Assembly: GCF_900475285.1 (NCBI RefSeq)
Contig: NZ_LS483370.1
Coordinates: forward strand, 2,184,001-2,248,000
Direction of reading: 5' to 3'
DNA length: 64,000 bases
Origin: Pseudomonas taetrolens
Lineage (GTDB): Bacteria > Pseudomonadota > Gammaproteobacteria > Pseudomonadales > Pseudomonadaceae
Position numbers and translations under genes: made by a program. The notes beneath the pieces are model-generated. The model saw only the letters and a list, made by a program, of their open reading frames with translations. It searched no databases and was not told the origin of the DNA. Every line of letters begins with the position of its first letter. Positions within the stretch are counted from its first letter, which is position 1. This document shows positions 8,596-18,356 of the stretch, in pieces.

Positions 8596-9309
8596 TCAGC
8601 CAGCCTTGGCCGACACGATGCTCGCCACCTGGCGTGGCTGGCAGTTGAGGTAGGCCGAAGATTGCAGCCAGCGCTGGTCGGGGTACCAGGCGAACATGAA
8701 TTGCCCATCCTTGAGTTTGTCGACCACCTGACGTGCCACCTGCGGGCGGACGGCAGGGCAACCCTGGCTTCTGCCGATGCGACCCTGACGCTCGCTCCAC
8801 AACGGATTCACATAGCTGGCCGCATGAATCACGATGGCCCGGTCACGGGCACTGTCATTGATGCCCGGCTCCAGGCCATCCATGCGCAACGAGTAACCGT
8901 GGGCGCCCTGATAGCTTTCCTGGGTACGGAACAGGCCCAGGCTGGACTGATGACTGCCTTCAGTGTTGGAGAATTGGGTGGCGAAATTTTCACCGGACTT
9001 TTGCCCGTGGGCGACCAGGTCGCGCAGTACCAGGGACTTTTTACGCAGGTCGAAAATCCACAGGCGTCGGGCCGTCGAGGGTTGCGAGTAGTCGATGACG
9101 GCCAGGTGCCGGGCTTGACTGGCGCCATTGTTGACGGCGCATTGCATGGCACTCAGGGCACTTTTTAACGCTTGGGGATTGAGTTCCGGGGCCGCGTGGG
9201 CGAGGCTGTTGAACAGCACCGGTTGGGAAGAGCTGGCGGCGAACGCAGGGCTGCACAGTGTGCCCAGGGTCGCGGCGGCCAGACAAAGCCGTCGCAAGAA
9301 TTTCAGCAT
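8596..9309 (-). CDS. Secreted murein L,D-transpeptidase catalytic-domain protein
   Basis: A 237-residue exported protein with a Sec signal peptide (residues 1-24, ending AFA). The catalytic segment is RAIVIHAASY followed by GRSQGCPAVRP, the HxxSY...S-x-G-C pattern of a YkuD-related L,D-transpeptidase group; the Cys in SQGCPAV is the likely nucleophile. It should act on peptidoglycan cross-links in the periplasm. It is divergent from a YcbB-type L,D-transpeptidase at 9439, so the intergenic 130 bases probably drive two cell-wall enzymes. Confidence 0.82.
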   Translation of the reverse strand: MLKFLRRLCLAAATLGTLCSPAFAASSSQPVLFNSLAHAAPELNPQALKSALSAMQCAVNNGASQARHLAVIDYSQPSTARRLWIFDLRKKSLVLRDLVAHGQKSGENFATQFSNTEGSHQSSLGLFRTQESYQGAHGYSLRMDGLEPGINDSARDRAIVIHAASYVNPLWSERQGRIGRSQGCPAVRPQVARQVVDKLKDGQFMFAWYPDQRWLQSSAYLNCQPRQVASIVSAKAG

Positions 9310-9438
9310 AGATAAAGAGTTTCCACTAATTGAGTTGGCTCCAGACGTTCCGTCGATCCATGGCGGTCCTGTTTAGATGTTGGCTGAGGGGTGATAGGGT
9401 GCCCTTCAACGCGACGACCATGGATTGGAGTAAAGCAG

Positions 9439-10998
9439 TTGATCAAAAAACACGCATATTACTTGAGCATGGCCTTGTTCGCAGCGCCATTGGTCGTGCT
9501 GGCTGATGAGCCTTTGGTCGACGCTATACCGCCCTTGCAGGTGACCCTGGCCCAGTTGCCGCAGGCGTGCCCGGCGCTGGCCGCTCACTTGAGCGCCCCG
9601 GCCCAGACGCTTTTGCAGGCGTTTTATCAGGGCCAGGCTTACCAGCCGGTGTGGGCCGATCACGCGCGTTTGCGCCAACTGCAGGGTGTATTGCCCACGC
9701 TGGCCGATGACGGGCTGGATCCGCAGAATTATCCGTTACCGGCCGCTGAAGGGCTGTGTGCCGACATCGAGATCAGCCATCAGTACCTGCAGGCCCTGCA
9801 CGATCTGCACGACGGCCGGCTGTCGCAGGAGCGCTTCGAACCGGTGTGGCATGCCGACTCGGTCGCCCCTGACCGCCAGGCCCCATTGCTGGCGATCGCC
9901 GGCCCCGGCCTGCACAACATCGAAGAGGCCTTTGCCCGCGCGCGTCCCGCGTTCGAGCCCTACCAGAACCTGCGCCGGGTATACGCCCGTCAGCGCCTGT
10001 TGCCATTGCCGCAGTGGCAGCCCATTGTCGAAGGGCCGCTGCTGCGACCTGGCATGCAGGATGCGCGGGTGCCCGCTCTGGCGCAGCGTCTGCTCAGTGA
10101 GGGCTACCTGAGCCAGCTTCCGGTGACCCCTGACAACACCTACAACGACGCCCTGGTGGCGGCCGTCAAGAGCTTCCAGCTTGATCACTCGTTGCAAAGC
10201 GACGGGGTGGTGGGTGCAGGCACCTTGAAGGAGTTCAACGTCAGCCCGGCGACGCGCCGTGAGCAACTGCGGATCAACCTCGAACGTTTTCGCTGGATGG
10301 CCCGGGATTTCGAGCCCACCAGCCTGTTGATCAACGTACCGGCGGCCTTGCTGATCGTTTATCAAAATGGCGAGCCGGTGTGGCAGACCCGCACCCAGGT
10401 AGGGCGTGCCGAGCGCCAGACGCCGTTGCTGAAATCCCGAGTGACGCGCCTGACACTCAATCCGACCTGGACCATCCCGCCGACCATCTTCAAAGAAGAC
10501 AAACTGCCGCAGATCCGTCGCGATCAGTCGTTCCTGAGCCGCCATGACCTGCAGGTACTCGACAGCAGCGGACATCCGCTGGCGGCGCAGGACATCGACT
10601 GGGATCGCCCGGGCAACATTCTCCTGCGTCAGGGTGCCGGGCCGAGAAACCCGCTGGGCCGCATCGTCATCCGCTTTGCCAACCCCTTCGCCGTGTACCT
10701 GCACGACACGCCCAGCCAGGCGCTGTTCAGCAAGGGGCCGCGGGCGTTCAGTTCGGGTTGCGTAAGGGTCGAGGCAGTCTTTCAGTTGCGCGACCTGCTG
10801 GTGACTCCCGCCGAGAAAGCGCGCACCGAAGAGCTGCTGAGTACAGGATTGACCCACGAATTCAGATTGTCCTCGCCCATGCCGATCCTGCTCACTTACT
10901 GGACTGCACAAGCAGACAAAGAAGGGCGGGTGGTGTATGCCCCGGATATTTACAACTTCGACCCCGCCCTGATCGCGGCATTGACCGGCAAACGCTGA
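9439..10998 (+). CDS. YcbB/LdtD-type L,D-transpeptidase
   Basis: A 519-residue periplasmic enzyme. The predicted signal peptide ends near residue 23 (VVLADE). A peptidoglycan-binding helical domain (residues about 200-270, LSEGYLSQLPVTPDNTYNDALV...FQLDHSLQSDGVVGAGTL) is followed by the YkuD catalytic domain, with HDTPSQALF and SSGCVRVE carrying the catalytic His and Cys. The order and length match E. coli LdtD, which makes 3-3 cross-links. The start chosen is TTG at 9439, because GGAG lies 8 bases upstream and it opens directly into the signal peptide. Confidence 0.88.
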   Translation: MIKKHAYYLSMALFAAPLVVLADEPLVDAIPPLQVTLAQLPQACPALAAHLSAPAQTLLQAFYQGQAYQPVWADHARLRQLQGVLPTLADDGLDPQNYPLPAAEGLCADIEISHQYLQALHDLHDGRLSQERFEPVWHADSVAPDRQAPLLAIAGPGLHNIEEAFARARPAFEPYQNLRRVYARQRLLPLPQWQPIVEGPLLRPGMQDARVPALAQRLLSEGYLSQLPVTPDNTYNDALVAAVKSFQLDHSLQSDGVVGAGTLKEFNVSPATRREQLRINLERFRWMARDFEPTSLLINVPAALLIVYQNGEPVWQTRTQVGRAERQTPLLKSRVTRLTLNPTWTIPPTIFKEDKLPQIRRDQSFLSRHDLQVLDSSGHPLAAQDIDWDRPGNILLRQGAGPRNPLGRIVIRFANPFAVYLHDTPSQALFSKGPRAFSSGCVRVEAVFQLRDLLVTPAEKARTEELLSTGLTHEFRLSSPMPILLTYWTAQADKEGRVVYAPDIYNFDPALIAALTGKR

Positions 10999-11062
10999 AG
11001 CCGGCGTGAGGTGGGGACGATTTACGATTCACTCCGATTATTGACTGTCGAGAGAGCCCTGA

Positions 11063-12148
11063 ATGAACCATTGGCCGGATTCACGCATTATTGATCTGTT
11101 GGGTATCACCGCTCCCATCATCCAGGCGCCGATGCTTGGCGCGGGGGCGGAGATGATGGTGGGCGTTGCCAGGGCAGGCGGACTCGGCTCGCTGGCTTGC
11201 GCCACGCTGAGTCTGGCGTCGATCCGCAGCGAAGTGGCGGCCTTTCGTGCCCAGTGCGATCAGCCATTGAACCTGAATTTTTTCTGCCATCAGCCCGCCG
11301 AGCCCGACGAGGCCCGTGCGCAGCAGTGGAAGGCCCTGTTCAAGCCTTACTACGACGAGCTGGGTGCCGACTACGATGCACCGACGCCGGTCTCCAGCCG
11401 TGCGCCGTTTGACGAGGCGACCTGCGCGCTGGTTGAGGAACTGCGCCCACAGGTGGTCAGTTTTCATTTCGGTTTGCCCGACGCTGCGTTGCTGGCCCGA
11501 GTCAAGGCCTGTGGTGCCAAGGTACTCAGCTCGGCCACGACGGTAGAAGAAGCGCAGTGGCTGGAACGCCACGGCTGCGATGCGATCATTGCCATGGGCT
11601 ATGAGGCCGGTGGTCATCGGGCGATGTTTTTGAGCCGTGAACTGACCACCCAGATCGGTACGTTTGCCCTGGTGCCGCAAATAGTCGATGCGGTGTCGGT
11701 GCCGGTGATTGCCGCAGGCGGCATTGCCGATGCGCGGGGTATCGCCGCAGCGTTTGCGTTAGGCGCGAGCGCGGTGCAAATCGGCACCGCGTATCTGTTT
11801 TGCCCGCAGGCAAAGCTGGCACAGGCCCACCGCCAGGCATTGCGTGAGGCCAGTTCCAGTGACACCGCGCTGACCAACCTGTTTACCGGCCGCCCGGCCC
11901 GGGGCATCGTCAATCGGGTGATGCGCGAGCTGGGACCGATCAACCCCCAGGCGCCGGCCTTCCCGTTGGCCGGCGGCGTGCTGTTACCGCTGAAGGCCCT
12001 GACCGAGCCCGCCGGCTCCGGTGACTTCATCAACCTGTGGGCGGGGCAGGGGTTTGCCCTGAGTCCGGGGCGCACGGCCGAACTGTCGGCCTATGCGCTG
12101 ACCCGGCACTGGATCGATGATTACATCGCCCGTTCCACATGCGCATAG
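11063..12148 (+). CDS. Nitronate monooxygenase family flavoprotein
   Basis: A 361-residue FMN-dependent TIM-barrel protein of the nitronate monooxygenase (2-nitropropane dioxygenase) family. Visible motifs are APIIQAPMLGAG at the N-terminus, YEAGGHR around residue 190, and the FMN phosphate loops VIAAGGIADARG and GASAVQIGTAYLFC. The family oxidises toxic propionate 3-nitronate and related nitronates. It overlaps the 3' end of the convergent MFS gene by 28 bases. It carries none of the motif sites of the steroid cluster, so it is probably a chromosomal neighbour rather than part of the pathway. Confidence 0.83.
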   Translation: MNHWPDSRIIDLLGITAPIIQAPMLGAGAEMMVGVARAGGLGSLACATLSLASIRSEVAAFRAQCDQPLNLNFFCHQPAEPDEARAQQWKALFKPYYDELGADYDAPTPVSSRAPFDEATCALVEELRPQVVSFHFGLPDAALLARVKACGAKVLSSATTVEEAQWLERHGCDAIIAMGYEAGGHRAMFLSRELTTQIGTFALVPQIVDAVSVPVIAAGGIADARGIAAAFALGASAVQIGTAYLFCPQAKLAQAHRQALREASSSDTALTNLFTGRPARGIVNRVMRELGPINPQAPAFPLAGGVLLPLKALTEPAGSGDFINLWAGQGFALSPGRTAELSAYALTRHWIDDYIARSTCA

Positions 12149-13434
12149 CGTGTTTGCGCGGCATAGCCTGAGGTGCGGATCAGTAAGATGACCGCACCTG
12201 CCACCGGCAAGCTCACCAGCAGCAACGCATAGCGCAAAGACTCAATACCATAGGCCGGTTGCAGGGCATCGCTGAACAGACCGGCCAGCAAGGGCCCGGC
12301 ACCGACACCCAGCAGGGTCGACAGGATGGTCTGCAAGGCCATCGCGGTTCCGCGACGGTTGGCCGGCACCAACTGCGTGACCAGGTTATACGATGGCGCC
12401 ACCCACCACACCGCAAAAAAACTGTAGAGCGCGCACCACAGCATCGCGCTGGGGACCGGCACATCGCCCAGGTGCATCCACACGGTTTGCGGCCATAACA
12501 GATAGGCGAACAGCGCACAGAGGGCTGCCAGGTGGCCGATGACCGGAATGCCCACTTGCCAGTGCGGGTTGCGCGGAGTCAGGTGGTCGCTGAGCCAGCC
12601 GCTGAACAACGCGCCGATCCCGGCCACACCGCCACAGATAAAACCGGCCAGCAGCCCGGCATGTTGCAGTGACATGCCATGGGAGCGCACCAGAAAACTG
12701 GTGTTCCACATCGCGATGGCATAGGAGCTGAGCGTGGTCAGGCCACCGGCCAATATCAAGCAGCGATAGGCCGGGAGCGCCCAGAGTTTGCGTGCTTCAC
12801 TGCCCAGGCTTTGCAGGGGATGCGCGGCATGCGCAGGGGCCAGGTCCCATCGGCCGCGGACCGGGTCCTTGACCAGGAAGGCCAGGAGTGTAGAAAACAG
12901 CAAGGCCGGCATACCGATCAGGATAAATGCGCTGCGCCAGCCATACTGCTCAACCACCCAGGCGCCGAGGCTCAGGCCGATGACGGCGGAGAAGGTCGGG
13001 GCAGCGGTGAAGCAACTGATGGCAAACGAGCGGCGATGGGGCGGATACAGATCGGCAATGATCGACATCGAAGCCGAGGTGGTGGGTGATTCACTCACCG
13101 CGACGGCCATGCGTGCGACCGCCAGTATCCAGAAGCTGGTGGCCAGGCCGCACAGCATGGTGGCGACGGCCCACAGCAGGCAGGCCATCGCCAGTAAACG
13201 GGTGCGTGACATGCGATCGGCCAGGCGTCCGGCAGGCAGGGCGAGCAGGGCGTAGACCCCGGCAAACGCCAGACCGGAAATCAGTCCCATGGCGGTATCG
13301 CCGACCCCGAATTCGCGTTTGATCGGCTCGATCATCACCGCCAGGATCTGACGCCCGACAAAGTTGTCGGCAAACACTGCAGCCAGCAATAACAGCAAAC
13401 CGTGGCTGCGCCAGCCGACGTGAGTGTTGGACAT
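12121..13434 (-). CDS. MFS transporter at the end of the ring A/B operon
   Basis: A 437-residue, 12-helix major facilitator protein with the loop 2-3 signature GRLADRMSRTR. It is the last gene of a minus-strand unit that begins with the flavin reductase at 18183, so the likely cargo is a steroid or a breakdown acid. A clear paralogue lies at 46450. The ATG at 13434 is preferred over an upstream TTG, since GGGA lies 8 bases before it. The 3' end overlaps the convergent nitronate monooxygenase gene. Confidence 0.82.
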   Translation of the reverse strand: MSNTHVGWRSHGLLLLLAAVFADNFVGRQILAVMIEPIKREFGVGDTAMGLISGLAFAGVYALLALPAGRLADRMSRTRLLAMACLLWAVATMLCGLATSFWILAVARMAVAVSESPTTSASMSIIADLYPPHRRSFAISCFTAAPTFSAVIGLSLGAWVVEQYGWRSAFILIGMPALLFSTLLAFLVKDPVRGRWDLAPAHAAHPLQSLGSEARKLWALPAYRCLILAGGLTTLSSYAIAMWNTSFLVRSHGMSLQHAGLLAGFICGGVAGIGALFSGWLSDHLTPRNPHWQVGIPVIGHLAALCALFAYLLWPQTVWMHLGDVPVPSAMLWCALYSFFAVWWVAPSYNLVTQLVPANRRGTAMALQTILSTLLGVGAGPLLAGLFSDALQPAYGIESLRYALLLVSLPVAGAVILLIRTSGYAAQTRYAHVERAM

Positions 13435-13509
13435 AGTCGATTCCCAATCCGGTAAGAACGACAAAGACGCGAACGCATCACGCGACCGCGCCTTTGATCA
13501 GTACACGCC

Positions 13510-14532
13510 TCAGGCCCGCTGGCGGGCCAGGGTCATGGCGGTGTCTTCAATCATGTCTTCCTGGCCGCCGACCATGCCGCGGCGACCCATTTCCACGAGG
13601 ATTTCCCGTGCCGGTACGCCGTATTTCTTCTCGGCGCGCTTGGCGAACAGCAGGAACGAGCCATACACCCCGGCGTAACCCATGGTCAGGGCATCGCGGT
13701 CGCTGCGGATCGGGAAGTCCATGATCGGCACGACCAGGTCTTCGGCCACGTCCTGAATCCCGAATACGCTGACCCCGGTGTCGATGCCCATGCGGTCACA
13801 CACCGCCACCAGGATTTCCATCGGTGTATTGCCCGCGCCCGCACCCAGGCCCGCGGCTGCCGCATCAATCCGGGTGGCGCCGGCTTCGATGGCGGCGATG
13901 GAGTTGGACACGCCCATCGACAGGTTGTGGTGACCGTGAAAACCGATTTCGGTGTCCGGATGCAGCGCCGCACGCATCGCCGCCACCCGCGCCTTGATAT
14001 CGTGGGGCAGCATGTAGCCCGCCGAATCGGTGAGGTAGATGCAATTCGCGCCGTAGCTCTCCATCAGCTTGCCTTGCTTGACCAGCCCTTCAGGGCTGTT
14101 CATGTGCGCCATCATCAGGAAGCCCACGGTGTCCATGCCCAGCTTGCGGGCATAGGAAATGTGCTGTTCCGAGACGTCGGCTTCAGTGCAATGGGTGGCG
14201 ACGCGAATGGTGTTGACCCCCAGTTCGTGGGCCATCTGCAGATGATCCACGGTGCCGATGCCAGGCAATAGCAGGGCAGACACCCTGGCCTGTTTCATCA
14301 TCGGAATGACCGCCGACAGGTACTGCTCGTCGGTGTGTGCCGGGAAGCCATAGTTCACCGAGCTGCCGCCCAGGCCATCACCGTGGGTCACTTCAATCAG
14401 TGGTACGCCGGCTGCATCCAGGCCGCAGGCGATGTCTTTCATCTGTTGCAGGCTGATCTGGTGACGCTTGGGGTGCATGCCGTCGCGCAGGCACATGTCA
14501 TGCACGGTAATTTTTTTGCCGCGAAGGTCCAT
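13510..14532 (-). CDS. hsaF: 4-hydroxy-2-oxoacid aldolase (HsaF/TesG type)
   Basis: A 340-residue metal-dependent class II aldolase that cleaves 4-hydroxy-2-oxohexanoate/valerate to pyruvate and an aldehyde. Catalytic residues are visible: RDG at 16-18 with Asp17 as metal ligand, His20 as base, and the metal-binding HGHH at 199-202. It is followed on the same strand by the MFS gene and preceded by its partner acylating aldehyde dehydrogenase with 27 bases between, as in all meta-cleavage operons where the two enzymes form a channelling complex. In the steroid 9,10-seco pathway the substrate comes from ring A. Confidence 0.93.
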   Translation of the reverse strand: MDLRGKKITVHDMCLRDGMHPKRHQISLQQMKDIACGLDAAGVPLIEVTHGDGLGGSSVNYGFPAHTDEQYLSAVIPMMKQARVSALLLPGIGTVDHLQMAHELGVNTIRVATHCTEADVSEQHISYARKLGMDTVGFLMMAHMNSPEGLVKQGKLMESYGANCIYLTDSAGYMLPHDIKARVAAMRAALHPDTEIGFHGHHNLSMGVSNSIAAIEAGATRIDAAAAGLGAGAGNTPMEILVAVCDRMGIDTGVSVFGIQDVAEDLVVPIMDFPIRSDRDALTMGYAGVYGSFLLFAKRAEKKYGVPAREILVEMGRRGMVGGQEDMIEDTAMTLARQRA

Positions 14533-14559
14533 GGATAGCTCCTAAATGAAAGGCAAGGC

Positions 14560-15489
14560 TTAAGCGAGGGCAGGTTGTGGGGTGCTGGCCTTGAGTTGCA
14601 GCTCGCCCTTGAGGATTTCCTCGGCAAACATTTCCGCCGTGCGTGCTGCCGCGGCGGTCATGATGTCGAGGTTGCCGGCATACTTGGGCAAGTAGTCGCC
14701 CAGGCCTTCGACTTCCATGAAAATCGACACCCGGTTGCCATCGAACACCGGGCCGTTGACCAGCTTGTAGCCCGGTACGTACTGCTGTACCTGCTCGATC
14801 ATGTTGGCGATGGCCAGGCTGATCGCCGCTTGATCCGGCTCGGTTTCCGTCAGGCAGTGCACGGTGTCGCGCATGATCAGCGGTGGCTCGGCCGGGTTGA
14901 CGATGATGATCGCCTTGCCCTTTTTCGCGCCGCCCACCTGCTCGATGGCACTGGCTGTGGTGCGGGTGAATTCATCGATGTTCTTGCGCGTGCCGGGGCC
15001 GACTGACTTGGACGCTGCCGTCGCCACGATCTCGGCGTAGGCCACGGGCTGCACGCTGGACACGGCCGCGACCAGCGGGATGGTCGCCTGGCCACCGCAG
15101 GTGACCATATTGACGTTCATGGCGCCGCGCTTGAGGTTGGCCTTGAGGTTGACCGGAGGCACGCAATACGGGCCGATGGCGGCCGGGGTCAGGTCGATCA
15201 TCAGCACGCCGAGCGCATTGAGTTTGCGGCTGTTTTCGGCGTGTACGTAGGCCGAGGTGGCATCGAAAGCGATCTGGATGTTGTCGGCCAGCACGTGCTC
15301 CAGCAGCCCGTCGACGCCGTCACTGGTGGTTTTCAGGCCCATCTCGCGGGCGCGGCTCAGGCCTTCGGAAGTGGCATCGATCCCCACCATCCAGACCGGC
15401 TCCAGCACTTCGCTGCGCAACAGTTTGTAGAGCAGGTCGGTGCCGATATTGCCCGGCCCGATCAGGGCGCATTTAATCTTTTTGCTCAT
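14560..15489 (-). CDS. hsaG: Acetaldehyde/propionaldehyde dehydrogenase, acylating (HsaG/TesF type)
   Basis: A 309-residue enzyme that oxidises the aldehyde released by the aldolase to acyl-CoA with NAD. The Rossmann motif GPGNIGTD spans 11-18 and the catalytic Cys131 lies in MVTCGGQAT. The length matches the BphJ/HsaG family. The start at 15489 (MSKKIK) was chosen over an upstream in-frame codon because AGGTTC precedes it and the protein then begins at the family's usual position. It is between the dienoate hydratase and aldolase genes. Confidence 0.93.
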   Translation of the reverse strand: MSKKIKCALIGPGNIGTDLLYKLLRSEVLEPVWMVGIDATSEGLSRAREMGLKTTSDGVDGLLEHVLADNIQIAFDATSAYVHAENSRKLNALGVLMIDLTPAAIGPYCVPPVNLKANLKRGAMNVNMVTCGGQATIPLVAAVSSVQPVAYAEIVATAASKSVGPGTRKNIDEFTRTTASAIEQVGGAKKGKAIIIVNPAEPPLIMRDTVHCLTETEPDQAAISLAIANMIEQVQQYVPGYKLVNGPVFDGNRVSIFMEVEGLGDYLPKYAGNLDIMTAAAARTAEMFAEEILKGELQLKASTPQPALA

Positions 15490-15511
15490 GGGTAGGTTCT
15501 CGAACGGGGGG

Positions 15512-16303
15512 TTAGGACACAAAGCGCAGGCGGGCAGTACCCAGGCCGCTGAGGCTCAGGCTGACTTCATCGCCAGGTTGTACCGGCACCAGCGGCGCCA
15601 GCGCTCCGGAAAGAATGATTTCGCCCTTGCGAAACGGAATGTCGAACTTGCCCAGGGTGTTGGCCAGCCATGCCACCGCTTCACACGGATGGCCCTGAAC
15701 GGCCGAGCCGAAACCATGGCCGGCGGGCTGGCCGTTTTTCTGCAGGTGCAACTCCACCTTGGCCAGGTCCAGTGTGCGCGGGTCGATGCGCTGCTCGCCG
15801 AGGGCGAACACTCCGCATGAGGCGTTGTCGGCTACGGTGTCCTGAATGCGGATTTGCCAGTCGGCGATGCGCGAATCGACAATCTCGAAGCACGGCACCA
15901 CCCATTGGCTGGCGGCCATGACGTCTTCGGCCGTGATGCCCGGTCCATGCAGATCCTCGCCGAGAATAAAGGCAATTTCGCCTTCGGCCCGGGGCTGAAC
16001 CAGATGATGGGCGCTAAAGCTCACATCGCTGTTATCGGCCACTTGCATGCGGTTGGTCAGAAAACCGAAATCCGGTTGATGCACATCGAGCATGTCTTGA
16101 ACGGCACGGCTGGTAACGCCGATTTTCTTACCGATTACCTGTTCGCCCAGCGCCTGGCGCCGCTGCAAAAAACGCAGCGAGATCTGATAGGCCATATCCA
16201 GGGTCAAGTCCGGATAACGCTGGGTCAGCGGTTGCAGGCTGCGGCGCTCAAGCAGGGCATGAAACAGCTCGTCGCCCAGGGCTTCAATCAACTGTGTGTC
16301 CAT
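15512..16303 (-). CDS. hsaE: 2-hydroxy-2,4-dienoate hydratase (HsaE/TesE type)
   Basis: A 263-residue member of the fumarylacetoacetate hydrolase-like fold group. It adds water to the 2-hydroxyhexa-2,4-dienoate produced by HsaD to give 4-hydroxy-2-oxohexanoate. Family motifs are [12 protein letters not shown] near residue 60 and [12 protein letters not shown] with the metal-binding acidic residues, then [16 protein letters not shown] lies 6 bases before the ATG at 16303, favouring it over one four codons upstream. It is the third enzyme of a hydratase, dehydrogenase, aldolase set on the minus strand. Confidence 0.9.
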   Translation of the reverse strand: MDTQLIEALGDELFHALLERRSLQPLTQRYPDLTLDMAYQISLRFLQRRQALGEQVIGKKIGVTSRAVQDMLDVHQPDFGFLTNRMQVADNSDVSFSAHHLVQPRAEGEIAFILGEDLHGPGITAEDVMAASQWVVPCFEIVDSRIADWQIRIQDTVADNASCGVFALGEQRIDPRTLDLAKVELHLQKNGQPAGHGFGSAVQGHPCEAVAWLANTLGKFDIPFRKGEIILSGALAPLVPVQPGDEVSLSLSGLGTARLRFVS

Positions 16304-16331
16304 AAACAACTCCATAAGCCAGAAATACCGT

Positions 16332-16360
16332 TGTAGCCGCGGTTACTGGCAGCGGCTACA
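16332..16360. repeat. REP-type inverted repeat inside the operon
   Basis: TGTAGCCGC and GCGGCTACA form a 9-bp stem around an 11-base loop, a typical Pseudomonas extragenic palindrome. It lies between the SDR and hydratase genes and may influence processing of the transcript. Confidence 0.6.
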
Positions 16361-16378
16361 GCCTTTGCGTGTGCCGGA

Positions 16379-17152
16379 TCAGCCCGGCCACACGCTGGAT
16401 TCAGCGCCGCCGTCGACTTCGAGGATCTTGCCGGTGACCCAACGCGAGGCGGGGGTGGCGAGGTACAGCGCTGCCGCCGCAATGTCCTCGGTCTCGCCCA
16501 GGCTTTGCAGCGGTGTGGCCTTGATCATGCCCTCGCGCATGGCCACCGGCAGCACCCGGTTCAGGGCATCGGTGAGGATCGGGCCGGGAGCAATCGCGTT
16601 GACGCGCACCAGCGGGGCAAAGTCCTGGGCCAGCAGCCGGGTCAGGTGGCTCAACGCAGCTTTGGCGCTGCCATAGGCGCTGAACTGGGTTTGTGCGTAG
16701 CGTGCGGCGCCCGAGGTGATATTCATGATGTTGCCTGTCCCGGCTTCACGCATGTGCGGCACACTCAGCTGGCACAAGTGGTAGGCCGAAGACACGTTGA
16801 AACGCAGGATTTCTTCAAAGCGTTCGACGCTCAGGGTCAAGGGATCATTCGGCCCCGCGCCACCGGCGTTGTTCACCAGGTGGGTGATGCGGCCCATGTG
16901 CTCACGGGCCTGGGTGATCAGCGCTGTACGCTGTTCGGCATCATTCACGTCACAGGTCACGGCGAGCGCACGACGCCCCAGGCCACGCACTTCTACAGCC
17001 ACCGCTTCGACATCGCTGAGGGTGCGTGCAGCCAGCACCACGTCGGCGCCCGCTTCGGCATAGGCCAACGCAATGCCGCGACCGATGCCCCGGCCACCGC
17101 CGGTGATCACCGCCACGCTGCCGGTCAGATTGAAGCGCTGAATAATGTTCAT
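16379..17152 (-). CDS. SDR resembling 7alpha-hydroxysteroid dehydrogenase (HdhA)
   Basis: A 257-residue classical short-chain dehydrogenase. It has the cofactor motif TGGGRGIG, the structural LVNNAGGAGPNDP, the catalytic Ser in ITSGAAR and Tyr/Lys in SAYGSAKA. Several family-specific stretches recall E. coli HdhA: NNAGGxGP, APGPILTDAL and ATPASRWVTGKIL. HdhA oxidises the 7alpha-hydroxyl of cholate and chenodeoxycholate with NAD. Its place second in the hsaB-hsaEFG unit supports a steroid substrate. The 7alpha assignment is from remembered similarity and not proven; another ring position is possible. Confidence 0.72.
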   Translation of the reverse strand: MNIIQRFNLTGSVAVITGGGRGIGRGIALAYAEAGADVVLAARTLSDVEAVAVEVRGLGRRALAVTCDVNDAEQRTALITQAREHMGRITHLVNNAGGAGPNDPLTLSVERFEEILRFNVSSAYHLCQLSVPHMREAGTGNIMNITSGAARYAQTQFSAYGSAKAALSHLTRLLAQDFAPLVRVNAIAPGPILTDALNRVLPVAMREGMIKATPLQSLGETEDIAAAALYLATPASRWVTGKILEVDGGAESSVWPG

Positions 17153-17202
17153 AAACAGACTGTTCCTTGTAGTCGTTAATAACCTCGGGCTTTAGCGCAG
17201 CG

Positions 17203-18183
17203 TTAGCGCGGCGCCCACAGATCAGGCAGGCCCGGATCGCTGGCGGCAATCAGGCGCTTGAGCAGGACTTTAAGGGCCTGGGCATCGCCCGGCCCCAGTT
17301 TGGCCGACACGTTCTCTTCCACAGCCTTGGCCAGGGCCAGCTGCTGCAAGGATGCTTCGCGGCCGGTTGCGGTCAGCACATAGCGCGGTGCATGGCTGTT
17401 GCCTTCCAGTGCCACCAGGTTCTGTTTTTCCAGAAAGCGCATGCTGGCGACCGTCACCACATGCCCGGTGTAGCTCACGAACGTGTTGATTTCGTTGAGG
17501 GTCATGTTGTCGCGGATACACAGCACGGACAGGATGAAAAACGCGTGCTCGTCCAATTGCTGATTGCTCAGCAGGCGATGCAAGGCATCCAGCAGCTGGT
17601 AATGGGCCCGGCCCAGCAAATACCCGAGCAGGTCTTCGGTGTAGCTGCACTCGGGTGGTGGCGGGGTGGTTGCCAGGCGCAGTTCACTGCGCGGCTTGCG
17701 GGTGGCCAGTGCGTATTGCCCGCTCTGGAACGCCAGCGGCGCCCGGTCGCTGTGATCGAATGCGAGCACCTCACCGACAAAAATGACGTGATCGCCCCCT
17801 TCATACTGGAACGCCGTGCGGCACTGGAACCGAGCGGTGCAGTCCTGCAACAGCGGGGCTTCACTGATGCCGTTGTCGAGCTCGATTTCGGCGAACTTAT
17901 TTTCGCCCTGCATGGCAAAGCGGCCGGACAGAGGCTCCTGTTCGGTCGACAGCACGTGCACGTTCCAGTGCTTGCCCGAGCTGAACACAGGCAGGCTGCG
18001 GGCCGACTTGGCCAGACTCCAGAGTACCAGTGGCGGGTTGAGCGACACTGAGTTGAAACTGTTGGCGGTGATCCCGATCGGCGAGCCGTCTTCAGCCTGG
18101 GTGGTGATGATCGTCACCCCGGTGGTGAAGGTGCCCAGCGCGGTACGGAATGCCTGCGGATCAAAACTGCTTTGCATTGCCAT
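17203..18183 (-). CDS. hsaB: HsaB-type flavin reductase fused to a MarR-like domain
   Basis: A 326-residue two-domain protein. Residues 1 to about 170 are a flavin reductase-like domain (TFTTGVTIITT, ITANSFNSVSLNPPLVLW, GDHVIFVGEV), which supplies reduced FMN to the HsaA oxygenase. Residues about 190-326 form a MarR-like winged helix region (AFFILSVLCIRDNMTLNEI, TVASMRFLEKQNLVAL). The same architecture is known in the C1 reductase of Acinetobacter p-hydroxyphenylacetate hydroxylase, where the tail senses substrate and controls reduction. Mycobacterial HsaB lacks such a tail. The ATG at 18183 has GAGG 6 bases before it. It begins the minus-strand unit and has a motif site 59 bases upstream. 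Confidence 0.85.
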   Translation of the reverse strand: MAMQSSFDPQAFRTALGTFTTGVTIITTQAEDGSPIGITANSFNSVSLNPPLVLWSLAKSARSLPVFSSGKHWNVHVLSTEQEPLSGRFAMQGENKFAEIELDNGISEAPLLQDCTARFQCRTAFQYEGGDHVIFVGEVLAFDHSDRAPLAFQSGQYALATRKPRSELRLATTPPPPECSYTEDLLGYLLGRAHYQLLDALHRLLSNQQLDEHAFFILSVLCIRDNMTLNEINTFVSYTGHVVTVASMRFLEKQNLVALEGNSHAPRYVLTATGREASLQQLALAKAVEENVSAKLGPGDAQALKVLLKRLIAASDPGLPDLWAPR

Positions 18184-18242
18184 GACGAACCTCATGGATT
18201 GAATTTTCGTGCTGGCAGTATTCGCCTCCGCAAAGCGCGCTA

Positions 18243-18261
18243 CATCGTCTTAATGGACTAA
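18243..18261 (-). promoter_or_regulatory. Shared cluster motif, site 1
   Basis: Minus-strand reading TTAGTCCATTAAGACGATG, 59 bases before the hsaB start. A weak -10-like AATACT lies 20 bases downstream of the motif, so the motif would overlap the -35 region. It matches seven other sites of the cluster. Confidence 0.75.
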
Positions 18262-18276
18262 CGGATTCGGCCGATT

Positions 18277-18295
18277 ATCGTCCGATTGGACGAGG
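18277..18295 (+). promoter_or_regulatory. Shared cluster motif, site 2
   Basis: ATCGTCCGATTGGACGAGG, with a perfect dyad TCGTCC-GATT-GGACGA at 18278-18293, 61 bases before the aldehyde dehydrogenase start. Sites 1 and 2 lie back to back in the same divergent region. Confidence 0.7.
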
Positions 18296-18356
18296 TAATC
18301 GGCTGTGCTATTCGCTAGCGTCGGCTCATCGAACCGGTGTATCAGAGGACTCATCC

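Noticed and set aside
8347..12121. Genomic island inserted at tRNA-Gln
   Set aside because: No integrase, no second copy of the tRNA 3' end seen as an attachment site, and about 3.7 kb of ordinary cell-wall genes and a nitronate monooxygenase lie between the tRNA and the catabolic cluster.
11063..12148. Nitronate monooxygenase as an extra IpdC
   Set aside because: Its N-terminus and FMN loops differ from the ipdC product at 62468, it lacks the shared promoter motif, and it lies convergent to the cluster edge.
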